Counted from the first letter of the stretch, positions 10,854 to 20,686 are shown. The stretch: DNA of 64,000 nt from Polystyrenella longa (GCF_007750395.1 NZ_CP036281.1:1091211-1155210); one strand, 5' to 3'. The notes: generated from the letters alone by a model not told the origin. Numbers and translations: made by a program.

Positions 10854-12035
10854 TTAACCCAACGTCGCCACTTCCGTCTGCACCGGGCCGCCGGTGACAT
10901 GAACGTTGTTATCGTGGTCGATATAGACATTCACCTCGCTGCGAATCCCGAACTCGGGGAGATAGATCCCGGGTTCGATGGAGAAGCAGGTGCCGGGTAG
11001 GAGGTGCCGTTCTTCGTGGGTTTCCAGGTCGTCCATGTTAGCCCCATTGCCGTGGGTTTCTTGGCCAATGCTATGGCCCGTGCGGTGAATGAAGTACTCA
11101 CCGTAACCGGCCTCGTTGATGACGTCGCGTGTCCAGCGGTCGACCTGCCAGCCCTGAACCGGTTTGCCCGCTTTGCAGTGAGCTTTGATCTCGCTAATCG
11201 CCTTGTCTCGCGCTGCGGCGACAATTTTGAAAACATCATTGTACTGCTGCGGAGCTGTCGGACCGACATAGGCGACGCGGGTCAGGTCGCTGTAGACTCC
11301 TTTGGGTTTATCCATCTTGGCCCACAGGTCGAGTAACACGAACGAGTCTTTTCCGATCAGTGTTTGCGTTCCCTGTCCTGTTTCGTAATGCGGGTTCCCG
11401 CTGTTTTCATTGACGGCGACGATCGGAGGGTGATAGGTCGTCATGCCATTCTTCGCGAAGTGATCCATAATCAGATCGCTGACTTCCTGTTCCTCCACAT
11501 GTTCGCCACTCTTCGCCACACTGTGAATGAAGTCCCACGCCAGATCGAAAGCTGCTGTTGTGTGTTTCTCCGCCTCCAGGTGGAGTTGCCACTCCTCTTC
11601 GCTCCAACTCGCTTCAAACATCTGGATCAGGTCGCCTGAAGAGATGACATCCAGAACGTACCGGCGTATGAGCTCAATCGTCCCGGCATCCACGCGTGCG
11701 ACATAGGGATTAGATGCCAGTGGAGCGTATTCCATGGCGACCTGATCGACATTGCTGAGGATGGCTTCCAAGTGCTGTTCCAGTTCTTGCCAGGCGAGGT
11801 AGACTTTTTTGTCGCCGGGTAAATGATCGAGCACGCCCGATTCAATCCGATGGACCAGTTTGATCGGTTCGCCAGTTTGCGGAATGAAGTAGAAAAACCG
11901 TCGAGAGCTGACTTCCTTTTCTGACAGTCCCAACACCCGCCGGGCGAGAACGTTGCTTCCACGGAAATCGTACAGCAGCCATCCCGAAACGTTCTGATCG
12001 GCAAGGGCCTGTTGAATCTGTTGGAGGTCAAACAT
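10854..12035 (-). CDS. M24 family metallopeptidase (Xaa-Pro aminopeptidase-like)
   Basis: A 393-residue pita-bread metallopeptidase that is expected to remove N-terminal residues, typically before proline, from peptides in the cytoplasm. Residues 1-150 are the creatinase-type N-terminal domain and 155-390 the catalytic domain. The five expected metal ligands can be placed: D236 and D250 in the segment LLDLWAKMDKPKGVYSD, H321 in HRTGHSIG, E354 in SIEPGIY and E367 in GIRSEV. There is no signal peptide. It converges on the giant TPR gene with only 21 bases between the stops and lies downstream of the SPFH gene, from which a terminator separates it. The exact substrate preference cannot be read from the sequence. 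Confidence 0.93.
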   Translation of the reverse strand: MFDLQQIQQALADQNVSGWLLYDFRGSNVLARRVLGLSEKEVSSRRFFYFIPQTGEPIKLVHRIESGVLDHLPGDKKVYLAWQELEQHLEAILSNVDQVAMEYAPLASNPYVARVDAGTIELIRRYVLDVISSGDLIQMFEASWSEEEWQLHLEAEKHTTAAFDLAWDFIHSVAKSGEHVEEQEVSDLIMDHFAKNGMTTYHPPIVAVNENSGNPHYETGQGTQTLIGKDSFVLLDLWAKMDKPKGVYSDLTRVAYVGPTAPQQYNDVFKIVAAARDKAISEIKAHCKAGKPVQGWQVDRWTRDVINEAGYGEYFIHRTGHSIGQETHGNGANMDDLETHEERHLLPGTCFSIEPGIYLPEFGIRSEVNVYIDHDNNVHVTGGPVQTEVATLG

Positions 12036-12086
12036 GGTTAGTTCCTGTTTGGGGTCTTACTTATTCGTGAAATGTTTGCGTCATCA

Positions 12087-12117
12087 TAAAAAGAAGCGAC
12101 CCCGGAAGGTCGCTTCT
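12087..12117 (-). terminator. Rho-independent terminator after the SPFH gene
   Basis: A perfect 10-bp stem (AGAAGCGACC with GGTCGCTTCT, six-base loop) is followed on the minus strand by TTTTATGA. It lies 25 bases beyond the stop of the SPFH-GYF gene and separates it from the peptidase gene. Confidence 0.85.
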
Positions 12118-12141
12118 GAATTTCAATAACGATTTTCTCCG

Positions 12142-13257
12142 TTACCCTGCGGGTGGTGGGGGAGGAGGCGTCGCTCCGCTGGCGAAGTAAGCGGCCAGAG
12201 CGGGGACCTCTCCAGCAGGTTTCCAGGCGTCCATTCCGGCGGACCAGACGTTGGTTGATTTATTGATGTTACCCGCCTGAATGGCACCAGCCAGATTTTC
12301 GAGACCGACAGGACCTTGCTGTTTACCATCCATATAAATATGCCATTGAGCGATGGGGGGAGGAGGAGGCGCCATGCCGAATCCACCATTTCCCCCGAGG
12401 GCCGGTTGCTGTGCCATACGGTTGGCCATGGCGAAGCCCATACCGAGACCCATGCCTTCAGCCGCTCCACCACCAGATGGGTTGTCGGCTGCGGCCATCA
12501 TTGCTTTGCCCATCTGGAATTGCTGGTATTGATTCATATCGCCGATGACGCCCATGCTGGAACGGGTATCGAGAGCCTTTTCGACTTCTTCCGGCAGAGA
12601 GATATTCACGATGATTAACTGCGGAAGCGCCAGTCCGTATTCATCGTCAATTTGCTCGGCCACATGCTGCCGTAACGTATCGGATAGAGCCCGGTAGTTC
12701 GAAGCCAGGTCCAGAGCGGCAATTTGCTGTTTACCGAGCATGTCGGCCATGGACGAGACGATCATCGAACGGATCAGCTCCGTGATTTCGTCGGTCTGGA
12801 GTTCCTGATCAGTTCCAACCAGTTCCTGTAGCAACGCTTTGGGATCGGTCGCTTTGAGGGAGTACGTTCCGAAGGCACGCAGTCGGATTGGACCGAAATC
12901 GGGGTCCCGCAGCATAATCGGGTTGGGGGTGCCCCATTTCAGGTCAGTCACCTGGCGAGTGCTGACAAAGTAGACCTCGGAGCGGAAAGGGCTGTTAAAG
13001 CCGTATTTCCAACCTTGCAAGGTGCTCAAAATCGGCAGGTTATCGGCGGTCAGCGTGTAACTGCCCGGTTCGAAGATGTCCGCGATCTGTCCGCGATGCA
13101 CGAATACGGCCTTCTGGCCGGGGCGGACGATCAGCTGGGCGCCGTTCTTGATTTCGTTGTGATAACGGGGAAACCGCCAGACAAGCGTGTGCCGAGAGTC
13201 ATCGAGCCACTCGATGATATCAATCAATTCATTGGTGAGCTTTTCAAACAATCCCAT
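12142..13257 (-). CDS. SPFH domain protein with C-terminal GYF_2 domain
   Basis: The 371-residue protein has an SPFH/Band-7-type fold over residues about 40-250 (VRPGQKAVFVHRGQ and the later LPQLIIVNISLPEEVEKAL segment), as in the YdjI/virion-core-protein-like subgroup. A glycine/proline-rich linker around 265-300 leads to a GYF_2-like domain at about 303-360 (QWHIYMDGKQQGPVGLENL, WKPAGEVPALAAYF) and a polyproline tail. GYF domains bind proline-rich peptides, so it may assemble with itself or with partners; that is inference. No transmembrane segment is evident, so it probably sits on the membrane peripherally. It is a single gene with its own terminator. Confidence is high for the SPFH assignment and moderate for the role. 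Confidence 0.88.
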   Translation of the reverse strand: MGLFEKLTNELIDIIEWLDDSRHTLVWRFPRYHNEIKNGAQLIVRPGQKAVFVHRGQIADIFEPGSYTLTADNLPILSTLQGWKYGFNSPFRSEVYFVSTRQVTDLKWGTPNPIMLRDPDFGPIRLRAFGTYSLKATDPKALLQELVGTDQELQTDEITELIRSMIVSSMADMLGKQQIAALDLASNYRALSDTLRQHVAEQIDDEYGLALPQLIIVNISLPEEVEKALDTRSSMGVIGDMNQYQQFQMGKAMMAAADNPSGGGAAEGMGLGMGFAMANRMAQQPALGGNGGFGMAPPPPPIAQWHIYMDGKQQGPVGLENLAGAIQAGNINKSTNVWSAGMDAWKPAGEVPALAAYFASGATPPPPPPAG

Positions 13258-13968
13258 CGGGCAGGCTCCTTTCGCAACATATTAGGTGTGCAACTGGCTG
13301 AAACGGGAAGCCATCTCAATTTCGAATCAGATTATTCTGGCTGCAGTGAAAATGGCGGACTCAGAAGTAATCGTCATAAAAGAGTGAGGCTGCTTCGAGG
13401 TGAGAAAAAAATCTCGAATTCCGGATCTGGACTCAATCTTCTCTACATGAGTAACGAATGATGATCAGAAACAGATCACCGAAAAATGGCAACTTATCGA
13501 GGATAACTTCTTTCAAGACAGACAGATAGTGAAAAAAGGCCTTCCAGAGGTGGATGTATGTCAATCGGACGTCGTCAAGTAGACGGGATGGAGGGGGCGT
13601 ACGGACAGGATCCGTCGAAAACGCCATTTACAGGAGAATCAACGCTCGAAATTCGTGCCATTCTCTTCTAAAATGAATGAACCTCGAAGCCGGAACCCCC
13701 TCTCTAAATAATATTCCGCACAACTGCACTTGGGGTCTGTACCTTTCCCGGTCGATGGAGAGTAACGGACGGTGCAATTGATCGCGTCTGAGAAACTCCT
13801 ATTCCGGCTTTCTGCTGATTCGATTTTTTCATCAATCTCGTTCCGTCGTCGTCGACGATGGTTCAGGCTGTGACCACCTTGACGCGATGATTATCTGCGG
13901 GTGGACCCAAACTGACTTCGGGCAGCTTGATCAATACATTTAGATTCTATATTCGTGAGGATAGTTAC
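13258..13968. other. Gene-free region between the SPFH gene and ilvB
   Basis: This divergent intergenic region should hold the promoters of both flanking genes. Short open frames exist on both strands but none has a convincing ribosome site or protein-like composition. Two short frames just before ilvB (10 and 18 codons, beginning near 13858 and 13887) contain a few Val, Leu and Ile codons, but there is no attenuator hairpin with a T-run, so a leader peptide is not supported. Confidence 0.6.
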
Positions 13969-15747
13969 GTGGCATCAGTTAAACCGGAAACCGAATTAAA
14001 AACTACCAACGGTGCCGAAATCCTGGTCGAGGCTTTGAAACATCAGGGGGTGAAGCTGGTCTTTGCTTATCCCGGAGGTGCCAGCATGCCTTTACACCAG
14101 GCATTACGCAAAGCCCGCGAGGAAATTCGGACCATTCTTCCCCGACATGAACAGGGAGGAGGATTCGCCGCTCAGGGAGTTTCCCGAACCAGCGACGAAG
14201 TTGGTGTCTGCATGGCGACGAGTGGCCCCGGAGCGACCAACCTGGTCACCACGTTGGCCGATGCCAAGCTCGACAGTATTCCGATGGTGGCCATTACTGG
14301 ACAGGTGCCGCAATCGGTTATCGGTACAGATGCGTTCCAGGAAACTCCCATTGTGGAAGTCAGCCGGGCGATCACCAAACACCATTTCATGATCACCAAA
14401 ATCGAAGACGTCGCCCGCATCGTGAAGGAAGCGTTCTACATCGCGAAAACGGGCCGACCCGGCCCCGTCTTGATCGACGTTCCTAAAGACATTCAGCTCG
14501 GCACGATCACGGGGGAAATCGATTACGATCCTCCCATGTACCTTCCCGGTTACCGTCCCGAACTGCGTAAAACAGCTCCCGAGCAACTGAAACAAATTCT
14601 TGCGGCCGTGAAACGATCCCGCAAACCGATTCTGTATGTTGGTGGTGGCTGTGTGGCGTCTGGTGCGGCGGAAGAACTGAAAAAATTCGCCCTTAAAACC
14701 AAAATCCCTGTGACCACAACCGTCATGGGACTGGGCGTTTTTCCTGGTGACCATCCACAGAGCCTCGACATGCTTGGTATGCACGGAGCGGCCTACGCCA
14801 ACTATGCGATCAACGATGCGGACTTGCTGCTCGCTTTGGGTGTTCGTTTCGACGACCGCGTGACGGGCAAACTGGAAGAGTTCGCCAAACATGGAAAAAT
14901 CATCCACGTCGACATCGACCCTTCCGAGCTTAACAAAAACAAAGAAGCTCACATTCCCATCATCGCCGATGTGAAAGAAGTCCTGCAGGGACTGAACGCG
15001 ATGATCACTGACGACGATCTGCCCGAAATTTCCGAGTGGACGGAGCAGACCAACAAGTGGAAAGAACAGTATCCTTATAAGTACGAGGATATGGGCGATG
15101 TGATTCAACAGCAGTACGCGATTGAAGAACTTTGCCGCCAGACGATCGAACGAAATCCCTACGTGGCCGTGGGAGTGGGACAGCACCAGATGTGGGCCGC
15201 CCAGTACTACAAGTTCCGCACACCGAATCACTGGCTAAGTAGTTCTGGCTTGGGCACGATGGGCTTCGGTCTTCCGGCTGCTATGGGTGTGCAGGCTGCG
15301 CATCCGGGCGAACTGGTCATCGACATCGATGGGGACGGTTCCTTCCTGATGAACGTTCAGGAATTGGCGACGCTGCATTGTGAACAGTTGCCGGTTAAGA
15401 TTCTTCTTCTGAACAACCAGCACCTCGGTATGGTGGTTCAATGGGAAGATCGTTTCATGGAAGGACGTCGTGCTCACACTTACCTGGGTCCAGTCGACAA
15501 ACCGGAATGGCTGGGTGATGGTGATGGTAGCCACTACGCCGAGACCTACCCGAACTTCGTGCAGATTGCCGAAGGGTTTGGACTGAAATCCAAACAGGTT
15601 CGCAGCAAGAAAGAATTCCCTGCCGCCCTGAAGGAAATGATCGAGAGCGACGAACCTTATCTGCTGGACGTGATCTGCTCCTACCAGGAACAGGTTCTCC
15701 CGATGATCCCCAGCGGCGGCACCGTCAAAGACATGATCCTCGACTAA
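13969..15747 (+). CDS. ilvB: Acetolactate synthase large subunit
   Basis: This ThDP-dependent enzyme joins two pyruvates, or pyruvate and 2-ketobutyrate, in the first common step of valine, leucine and isoleucine synthesis. The protein has the three-domain ThDP enzyme layout: PYR domain with catalytic E61 in LPRHEQGG, central FAD-binding-like domain, and PP domain with the metal/ThDP motif GDGSFLMN followed by [12 protein letters not shown] chose GTG at 13969, giving 592 residues, because GAGGA sits seven bases upstream; an in-frame TTG at 13927 would add 14 residues with no ribosome site. A strong terminator follows directly and no ilvN regulatory subunit or ilvC lies behind it, so the small subunit must be encoded elsewhere if there is one. 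Confidence 0.96.
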   Translation: MASVKPETELKTTNGAEILVEALKHQGVKLVFAYPGGASMPLHQALRKAREEIRTILPRHEQGGGFAAQGVSRTSDEVGVCMATSGPGATNLVTTLADAKLDSIPMVAITGQVPQSVIGTDAFQETPIVEVSRAITKHHFMITKIEDVARIVKEAFYIAKTGRPGPVLIDVPKDIQLGTITGEIDYDPPMYLPGYRPELRKTAPEQLKQILAAVKRSRKPILYVGGGCVASGAAEELKKFALKTKIPVTTTVMGLGVFPGDHPQSLDMLGMHGAAYANYAINDADLLLALGVRFDDRVTGKLEEFAKHGKIIHVDIDPSELNKNKEAHIPIIADVKEVLQGLNAMITDDDLPEISEWTEQTNKWKEQYPYKYEDMGDVIQQQYAIEELCRQTIERNPYVAVGVGQHQMWAAQYYKFRTPNHWLSSSGLGTMGFGLPAAMGVQAAHPGELVIDIDGDGSFLMNVQELATLHCEQLPVKILLLNNQHLGMVVQWEDRFMEGRRAHTYLGPVDKPEWLGDGDGSHYAETYPNFVQIAEGFGLKSKQVRSKKEFPAALKEMIESDEPYLLDVICSYQEQVLPMIPSGGTVKDMILD

Positions 15748-15791
15748 GGGGAGAGGTGTGCTCTGCCAATTTGCTGAATTAAATCAAAAAC

Positions 15792-15823
15792 CCGTCGTGA
15801 GGCAACTCACGACGGATTTTTTT
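15792..15823 (+). terminator. Rho-independent terminator after ilvB
   Basis: A perfect 10-bp stem CCGTCGTGAG/CTCACGACGG with a GCAA tetraloop is followed by ATTTTTTTG. It starts 45 bases after the ilvB stop and closes the transcript. Confidence 0.95.
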
Positions 15824-16228
15824 GTTGCGCGGTAAACGGACCAAGATTCGACATTCTTAAGCGTCCAAAAGATGTGCATTGAGTTCCGTTGCCTTGACGC
15901 ACTGCACACTATCCTCTGAGTGTTTAGAGTTAACATGAATTCTCTATTGCAGATTCAATGAACATCATGACGAGGTATTTGTCATGCGTTCCCGACTCTT
16001 TATTTTTTCCATCCACGGGGAGGCCACCACGCCGATCCTCCGTCACGATGGTGAATAAATCCGATGGGAGCGAGGATATCAATTAAAGATCTCGGCGCGT
16101 AGAGAGAACTTCAACGGGCTGTTAGGCGTGTTATTCATGTCTCATTACAACGACTGTTTTCTTTAGAACCCCACTCACATCCACCTGCCACGCTCCTCGA
16201 CTGCGGAACACATCGTATGATCAATGTG
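15824..16228. other. Gene-free region between ilvB terminator and the next minus-strand gene
   Basis: About 400 bases without a supportable gene. A 24-codon frame near 15984 and other short frames have no protein-like features. The region marks the start of the AT-richer accessory stretch. The sequence CATGTCTCAT at about 16136 also begins both copies of the 85-bp repeat further right, but similarity stops after those ten bases. Confidence 0.5.
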
Positions 16229-17476
16229 CTAGCCCGTAGACCTGTCTCTCCGCTTTTTCATGACATATATACATATTCCGACGAGTACAAACAGGTTAAG
16301 CAATGCAACTGGGTGTGTTAAAAAGGTGCCCACGAAGCCATTTGCACCTTTTTGCCCACTAGCCTGGCGCGTGGCCATAACCGTACCCGGGTCCACTCCT
16401 TCCAGGTAGCTATGCGCCACCGTTGGCTCGTCATTCTGTATGGGTGGCGTTTCTATCTCATAAACTGGCATACCGTCAGGAATGTCGATCTTACTAAAGT
16501 AGCTATCGTCGAAATCAGGACTATAGTCCATGTTTTTAATGACTATTTCATCTGTCGCGGTCGATTTTTCCTGAACAACGTTTAAATGATTAATATTGTC
16601 AACGTAACTATGCAACAATATGCGCTCTGGATAAAAAATATTTGATTCTATCTCACCCCATTCGACCACTTCGCCAACCATCGTCGGCTTATCAGAATTC
16701 TCATACTTTCTCTCATACACCTCATATCTCTCTGGTATATAGTTTTTAGTTTTATTTATAATAATTACCTCCGTGAGGATAGGCTCTACCTCTTTCGATG
16801 GCGATGCATCGTAGTATGAAAATTCTAAAGCAATCGTGTCGCTGCGATCACTATTTTTGTTATCACGAACACGGACCTGGTATGGGAACTGTAGTTTGGA
16901 TTGATTTCCCTGCTCCGAGAGGGCGAGATCATATCCTCTCACGGCGGTTGATAGCTTCACACCATTCAATTGAGAGTACTTAAACATAAGCATGTAAGGA
17001 AATGAGCGAACGAAAGGTAATTGTTTGTAGTGACAAATGTTTGCGTACGTATCTTGCGCAATTGATGTTGTCAAATCGCCATCATATTGAGTCTTGAACT
17101 CCAAGCGAATTCTCCCGGCCTTGATTTTATCGAGAAGCGATTTGTCAGATTCTTTATCCAACTGTGAAGCCGTTGCGTCCGTTTCCCAATCGGACGTACT
17201 GTATACAAAGAATCTGCCTGCTTGGAAGACGCAATGAAGACGTTCAGTCGAACGGGAGGATGGAAGCATAACACCACCAGATTCGCCAAGCCGCTTGACA
17301 GCTGGCATCTTAATATTGCTTGTACGTTCATATATTACATCATATGCAATATCTGAGGAATAAAACTCTTCGTTGGCGGAAATCGCCTCGGCAAGCTCCA
17401 CTTCCCAACTGCTTGCTATTACAGGCGAAACTCCTACTATAATGATAACGATCGACGTCCCTAACTTTCCCCACAT
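16229..17476 (-). CDS. Exported protein of unknown function with C-terminal membrane anchor
   Basis: The 415-residue product is not recognised. Residues 1-22 are a signal peptide (GTSIVIIIVGVSPVIASS), and residues about 382-405 form a hydrophobic segment (NLFVLVGICIYVMKK) followed by the basic tail KKRRDRSTG. That pattern suggests a protein held by its C-terminus with most of the chain outside the cytoplasm. The middle is rich in beta-type alternation and reminiscent of LolA-like outer-membrane sorting proteins, but this is only an impression. AAAGGTGG lies six bases before the ATG. Codon use is more AT-rich than in ilvB. It stands alone, facing away from the transposase remnants. Confidence 0.8.
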   Translation of the reverse strand: MWGKLGTSIVIIIVGVSPVIASSWEVELAEAISANEEFYSSDIAYDVIYERTSNIKMPAVKRLGESGGVMLPSSRSTERLHCVFQAGRFFVYSTSDWETDATASQLDKESDKSLLDKIKAGRIRLEFKTQYDGDLTTSIAQDTYANICHYKQLPFVRSFPYMLMFKYSQLNGVKLSTAVRGYDLALSEQGNQSKLQFPYQVRVRDNKNSDRSDTIALEFSYYDASPSKEVEPILTEVIIINKTKNYIPERYEVYERKYENSDKPTMVGEVVEWGEIESNIFYPERILLHSYVDNINHLNVVQEKSTATDEIVIKNMDYSPDFDDSYFSKIDIPDGMPVYEIETPPIQNDEPTVAHSYLEGVDPGTVMATRQASGQKGANGFVGTFLTHPVALLNLFVLVGICIYVMKKRRDRSTG

Positions 17477-17705
17477 GGTATACCACCTTTAGAAAACGGA
17501 CTTAGCAAATTCTCAACAAGACATCCGCCGAGAGGCTATGAACACCTGGTCGCGCTGGACATTACCGTTATGCGCGTAGTGTTTTATGGATAACGAGCCT
17601 CCACATTTGTGCTAAATGCCATAGGCGAGATGTATAGGTGCAAGAAGCAGTCATAGCTGAAAATCATTATTGTAAAAAACACTCCACAGGAGGGGCCAGG
17701 TCAAA

Positions 17706-17986
17706 CGCATGAAGTTATGCTGTGATTCCCGTTAGATAGGGTAACAGATTTTCGAAACGCCAGCTGGCTTTGAGGCGTTTCGCCCGGAGGCTTCTTTTTT
17801 CACTCTGGTCGCGTTTGACCAGCGACAACGCCAGACGCCGGAAGATCGCCGCGTTTGCCGCATCCTCTCCCTTTCGAATCCGGCTCGCATCTTCTGCCAA
17901 AGTTACATCCAGACTCCAGGGTAACTGGTTTTCAATCCGCCAGTGATCACGCACTTAACGCGCGAGCAATCGCACTTCCTGTGGCA
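17706..17986 (-). pseudogene. ISAs1-family transposase 3' fragment, copy A
   Basis: The fragment encodes the C-terminal part of a DDE transposase of the ISAs1 family (HWRIENQLPWSLDVT, EDASRIRKG, RRLALSLVKRD). In this copy a TAA replaces the histidine codon just before the MRDHW-equivalent segment, and the rest of the transposase is absent. It is 281 bases long and differs from copy B at only about eight positions. The intact element is not in the window. Confidence 0.88.
17706..17986. repeat. 281-bp direct repeat, copy A
   Basis: Left member of a pair of 97% identical direct repeats made of the end of an ISAs1-type element. The second member is at 19353-19633. Together they bracket the lipoprotein gene at 18157. 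Confidence 0.93.
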
Positions 17987-18156
17987 CGCAAATACAAAAT
18001 GGTCCTCACACAATAAGGATATACGATAAAACAGGTAGGTCAGAAAGTTCTCTGTTTTGCCGTTCCAAAATGAGTTAATGTGGATGATTCATGGCACGAC
18101 TGGGCCACGCAAGTGTTTTCACAACAAGACCATTGACCCGAGAATGGGTGTCACTT

Positions 18157-19281
18157 ATGAGATATGTATTTGCAAATCAAATATTTCGTCTAATAACCAT
18201 GTTCGTCATTTGCTGCTGTCTCTTAATGGGATGTAAGAAGATTACTAATTATGAGTCGATATATAAAGAAGATGTATTCTGCGATGGAAACTCTGTGTCT
18301 GTTGTGATTTCAAAGTCCACTGGTGCGAGAAGCGAGGATCCTCTCTCTCACAGCACTAGCGACCTTGTTTTTGAAATAAATGATTACTGGTTGTTAAATT
18401 GGTCTGTCTCAGATAATTCAGCAGATATTTGTAACCCAGAGACTCAATATTTGGGATGGAATAAAAGAGGGGATTACAATATCGAAGGAGAAACGCGAAA
18501 CCAATACGCGGAAGTCGAGAATCATACCAAAGGCATTGGAATTCCTGGTTTCGCACTCACTTTCGGAAAGGAAGTGGGGATCTTGAAACAAGGACATAAG
18601 AAACATTATGCTCATCACGCCGCATCAAAAGGGTCTATTATATCAAGAACTCGAAAGTATGTGTTTTGCTGGCAGCCGGCACCGGTTATTTACACGATTC
18701 CCGACATGGAGCCGGTTGTGAAAATTCATCAAAGTGAGGCATTTGAAAAGTTTAAAGAACGGTTTCTATGGCGTTCTAACAACGTAAGTGAAATTCTTAC
18801 TGACGATCTTAAATACTTGATTGTTGTACCTCGTAATGGTGTGTCAGAAGTTAACGATAGAGGATACAAGGATTCAAAAGCGTTTTGTTACGACATCAAT
18901 AGTGACAAATATTTCACGTTCATGATTAATCAGCCCGGTGATTATCGAATTGAAGACGCTGGATTAATTCGTGGTGAACTACATTGGTTAGCTTACAAAT
19001 TTAAAAATACTGCTATTGGGCATGAGGGCTATACATATAACATTTACAATTCCGAGTCGCAGCTTGTTGATAAATTCTCTCTCTCGTCTGATTATCTTGA
19101 CAATTTATATTGGCAGCCAGAGGAACAACTGATTTGGTTTGTCAAGAACGTCACAATGGACCTTATGGAGGGTATAGGGGTTGTTGAGGCAGTTACTGTA
19201 GTGAAATTCAGTATTCGTGACGGATCAACCGAAGAAATTAGTTTACCAGTACCGGACAAGTTGTTGGTGCCAACTCAATAG
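18157..19281 (+). CDS. Lipoprotein of unknown function
   Basis: The 374-residue product begins with a basic start and a hydrophobic stretch ending in CCCLLMGC, a good type II signal peptide with lipobox. I place the start at the ATG at 18157 because it begins the signal peptide; the upstream in-frame ATG at 18091 would put 22 extra residues before it. The mature part has no recognised domain; later segments (YNIYNSESQLVDKF, LYWQPEEQLIWFV) suggest a beta-propeller-like repeat, which is uncertain. The gene is AT-rich and is flanked on both sides by the same truncated transposase sequence, consistent with acquisition or with duplication around it. Confidence 0.78.
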   Translation: MRYVFANQIFRLITMFVICCCLLMGCKKITNYESIYKEDVFCDGNSVSVVISKSTGARSEDPLSHSTSDLVFEINDYWLLNWSVSDNSADICNPETQYLGWNKRGDYNIEGETRNQYAEVENHTKGIGIPGFALTFGKEVGILKQGHKKHYAHHAASKGSIISRTRKYVFCWQPAPVIYTIPDMEPVVKIHQSEAFEKFKERFLWRSNNVSEILTDDLKYLIVVPRNGVSEVNDRGYKDSKAFCYDINSDKYFTFMINQPGDYRIEDAGLIRGELHWLAYKFKNTAIGHEGYTYNIYNSESQLVDKFSLSSDYLDNLYWQPEEQLIWFVKNVTMDLMEGIGVVEAVTVVKFSIRDGSTEEISLPVPDKLLVPTQ

Positions 19282-19352
19282 GAATGTCTGGTGTTGATTC
19301 CTTATTGTTTACCATCTGCATCCAGCACACCTTACCCCAGTATCAGGGCAAT

Positions 19353-19633
19353 CGCATGAAATTATGCTGTTATTCCCGTTAGATAGGGTAACAGATTTTC
19401 GAAACGCCAGCTGGCTTTGAGGCGTTTCGCCCGGAGGCTTCTTTTTTCACTCTGGTCGCGTTTGACCAGCGACAACGCCAGACGTCGGAAGATCGCCGCG
19501 TTTGCCGCATCCTCTCCCTTTCGAATCCGGCTCGCATCTTCTGCCAAAGTTACATCCAGACTCCAGGGTAACTGGTTTTCAATCCGCCAGTGATCACGCA
19601 TGTGACGCGCGAGCAATCGCACTTTCGGTGGCA
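19353..19633. repeat. 281-bp direct repeat, copy B
   Basis: Right member of the pair of direct repeats with 17706-17986. Homologous recombination between them would remove about 1.65 kb including the lipoprotein gene. Confidence 0.93.
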
Positions 19634-19650
19634 GCGAACTGATGAAGTAG
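19353..19650 (-). pseudogene. ISAs1-family transposase 3' fragment, copy B
   Basis: This copy keeps slightly more of the transposase C-terminus than copy A: YFISSLPPKVRLLARHMRD, then HWRIENQLPWSLDVT and the usual end. It has no stop inside, but the upstream two thirds of the transposase, including most catalytic residues, is missing. The break lies at about 19650, exactly where an 81-bp palindromic repeat begins. Confidence 0.88.
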
Positions 19651-19730
19651 AACCCATCCTGAAACCCGGTTGTGGTTCACTTGGAGCCTTTAGAATAAGG
19701 TTGGTTTTGACCCATCAGAGGGTTTCAGGA
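19650..19730. repeat. 81-bp palindromic intergenic repeat, copy 1
   Basis: The ends are inverted: TCCTGAAACCC near the left and GGGTTTCAGGA at the right form an 11-bp perfect stem. A second copy of identical length lies at 35932-36012. The outer 27 and 22 bases match at 24 and 18 positions, while the 32-base centre is largely different. This fits a small non-coding mobile or structural element. Confidence 0.7.
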
Positions 19731-19747
19731 CCGCTTGTATTGTAAGT

Positions 19748-20416
19748 TCAGTCGCTATTACCTTCTCTCGATTTTGAATAAAGGGCTTTCTGCCGATTCA
19801 TCCATTCGATGCCTGACAGCCCATTAAAGATATCTTCCGTCAATGTGAGATTAGCTTCTTTCTTCAAGGTGTCGTTCAGTTCCTTGGCTAATATCCAGGA
19901 CTCAAAGGAATTGAAATTGGTAGGATACGTTGTCCCCATATTAAAGCTCAGGTAACCGACGCCGATGACCAACTCTTCATCAGCGGTTTTAATAAACAAT
20001 GTCCCCAACTGCCCTCCATGACCCACGGATATATAAATGTTCGAAAAATCAGAATAAGCTTCTCGTCTCATGTTGGATATTCGTAAAGCATTTTCAAAGC
20101 GTTCCAGATCGTCTTTATCACTGACCAGAATATGTATGTCCTTCTTGTTATTGAGGTTGCGAAATCCTCTTATCTCGATGGATACGATTTCCAGCCCATC
20201 AATGGGAATCGCATCCCAGTTTGCACAACACGTTTTCTCGCGGACACGTTCAAAGTCTTTCTCATCTGGTATGAGACAAGAACCGTAGGCTTTTCCAGGA
20301 TGGTAATCATCGCCGTCTTGCTCACTTTCTGCAAAAAGAGTTCCGAAGAAAAGGTGATGGCATAGTAGCATGCAAGTGGTAACTAAACAGAATAAGCAGA
20401 GCTTACTGCTGGCCAT
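19748..20416 (-). CDS. Exported protein of unknown function
   Basis: A 222-residue product with a signal peptide (SSKLCLFCLVTTCMLLCHHLFFGTLFAES) and no recognised domain. The chosen ATG at 20416 has GGAG seven bases upstream; another in-frame ATG at 20438-20440 would add eight residues that already lie inside the 85-bp repeat. The mature part has a possible central beta-strand (LEIVSIEIRGF, DIHILVSDKDD) pattern and a C-terminal helical tail. It is another member of the set of exported unknowns in this AT-richer stretch. Confidence 0.72.
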   Translation of the reverse strand: MASSKLCLFCLVTTCMLLCHHLFFGTLFAESEQDGDDYHPGKAYGSCLIPDEKDFERVREKTCCANWDAIPIDGLEIVSIEIRGFRNLNNKKDIHILVSDKDDLERFENALRISNMRREAYSDFSNIYISVGHGGQLGTLFIKTADEELVIGVGYLSFNMGTTYPTNFNSFESWILAKELNDTLKKEANLTLTEDIFNGLSGIEWMNRQKALYSKSREGNSD

Positions 20417-20437
20417 TATTCTTCTCCCAGTTTTTGT

Positions 20438-20522
20438 CATGTCTCATCGATCCCCAAGGTGATCATTACGATTCTAGAATACGGGACCCACAGCAAAACT
20501 CAACGCAAAACTCACGGAAGAC
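20438..20522. repeat. 85-bp degenerate repeat, copy 1
   Basis: It aligns without gaps to 22489-22573, with 63 of 85 bases identical by my count; similarity ends sharply at both sides. Both copies are in the same orientation and start with CATGTCTCATCGAT. Copy 1 lies just upstream of an exported-protein gene. Confidence 0.65.
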
Positions 20523-20686
20523 CAGTGGTTACTGATTCAGCACTGATTTCTCTCGCGAGTTCTAGGACAGATTCTCGTCGACAGATTTCGTCCATTGGTT
20601 TGCATTGTCCTATCGCGTGTATGAGATCAAATTCGGCAAGTGAGTCTAGCCCAGGTAGGCAGCAAACTCTTGCCCGGCACCGTTGA

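Noticed and set aside
13433-13627. 64-codon minus-strand frame in the intergenic region before ilvB
   Set aside because: No ribosome site and no recognisable features; most likely chance.
13858-13941. Short frames before ilvB as an attenuation leader peptide
   Set aside because: Only a few branched-chain codons, no ribosome site, and no hairpin with T-run before the gene.
14104-15231. Minus-strand open frame of 375 codons opposite ilvB
   Set aside because: Composition is that of an antisense shadow (many Phe, Asp, Val and Arg) and ilvB clearly occupies the locus.
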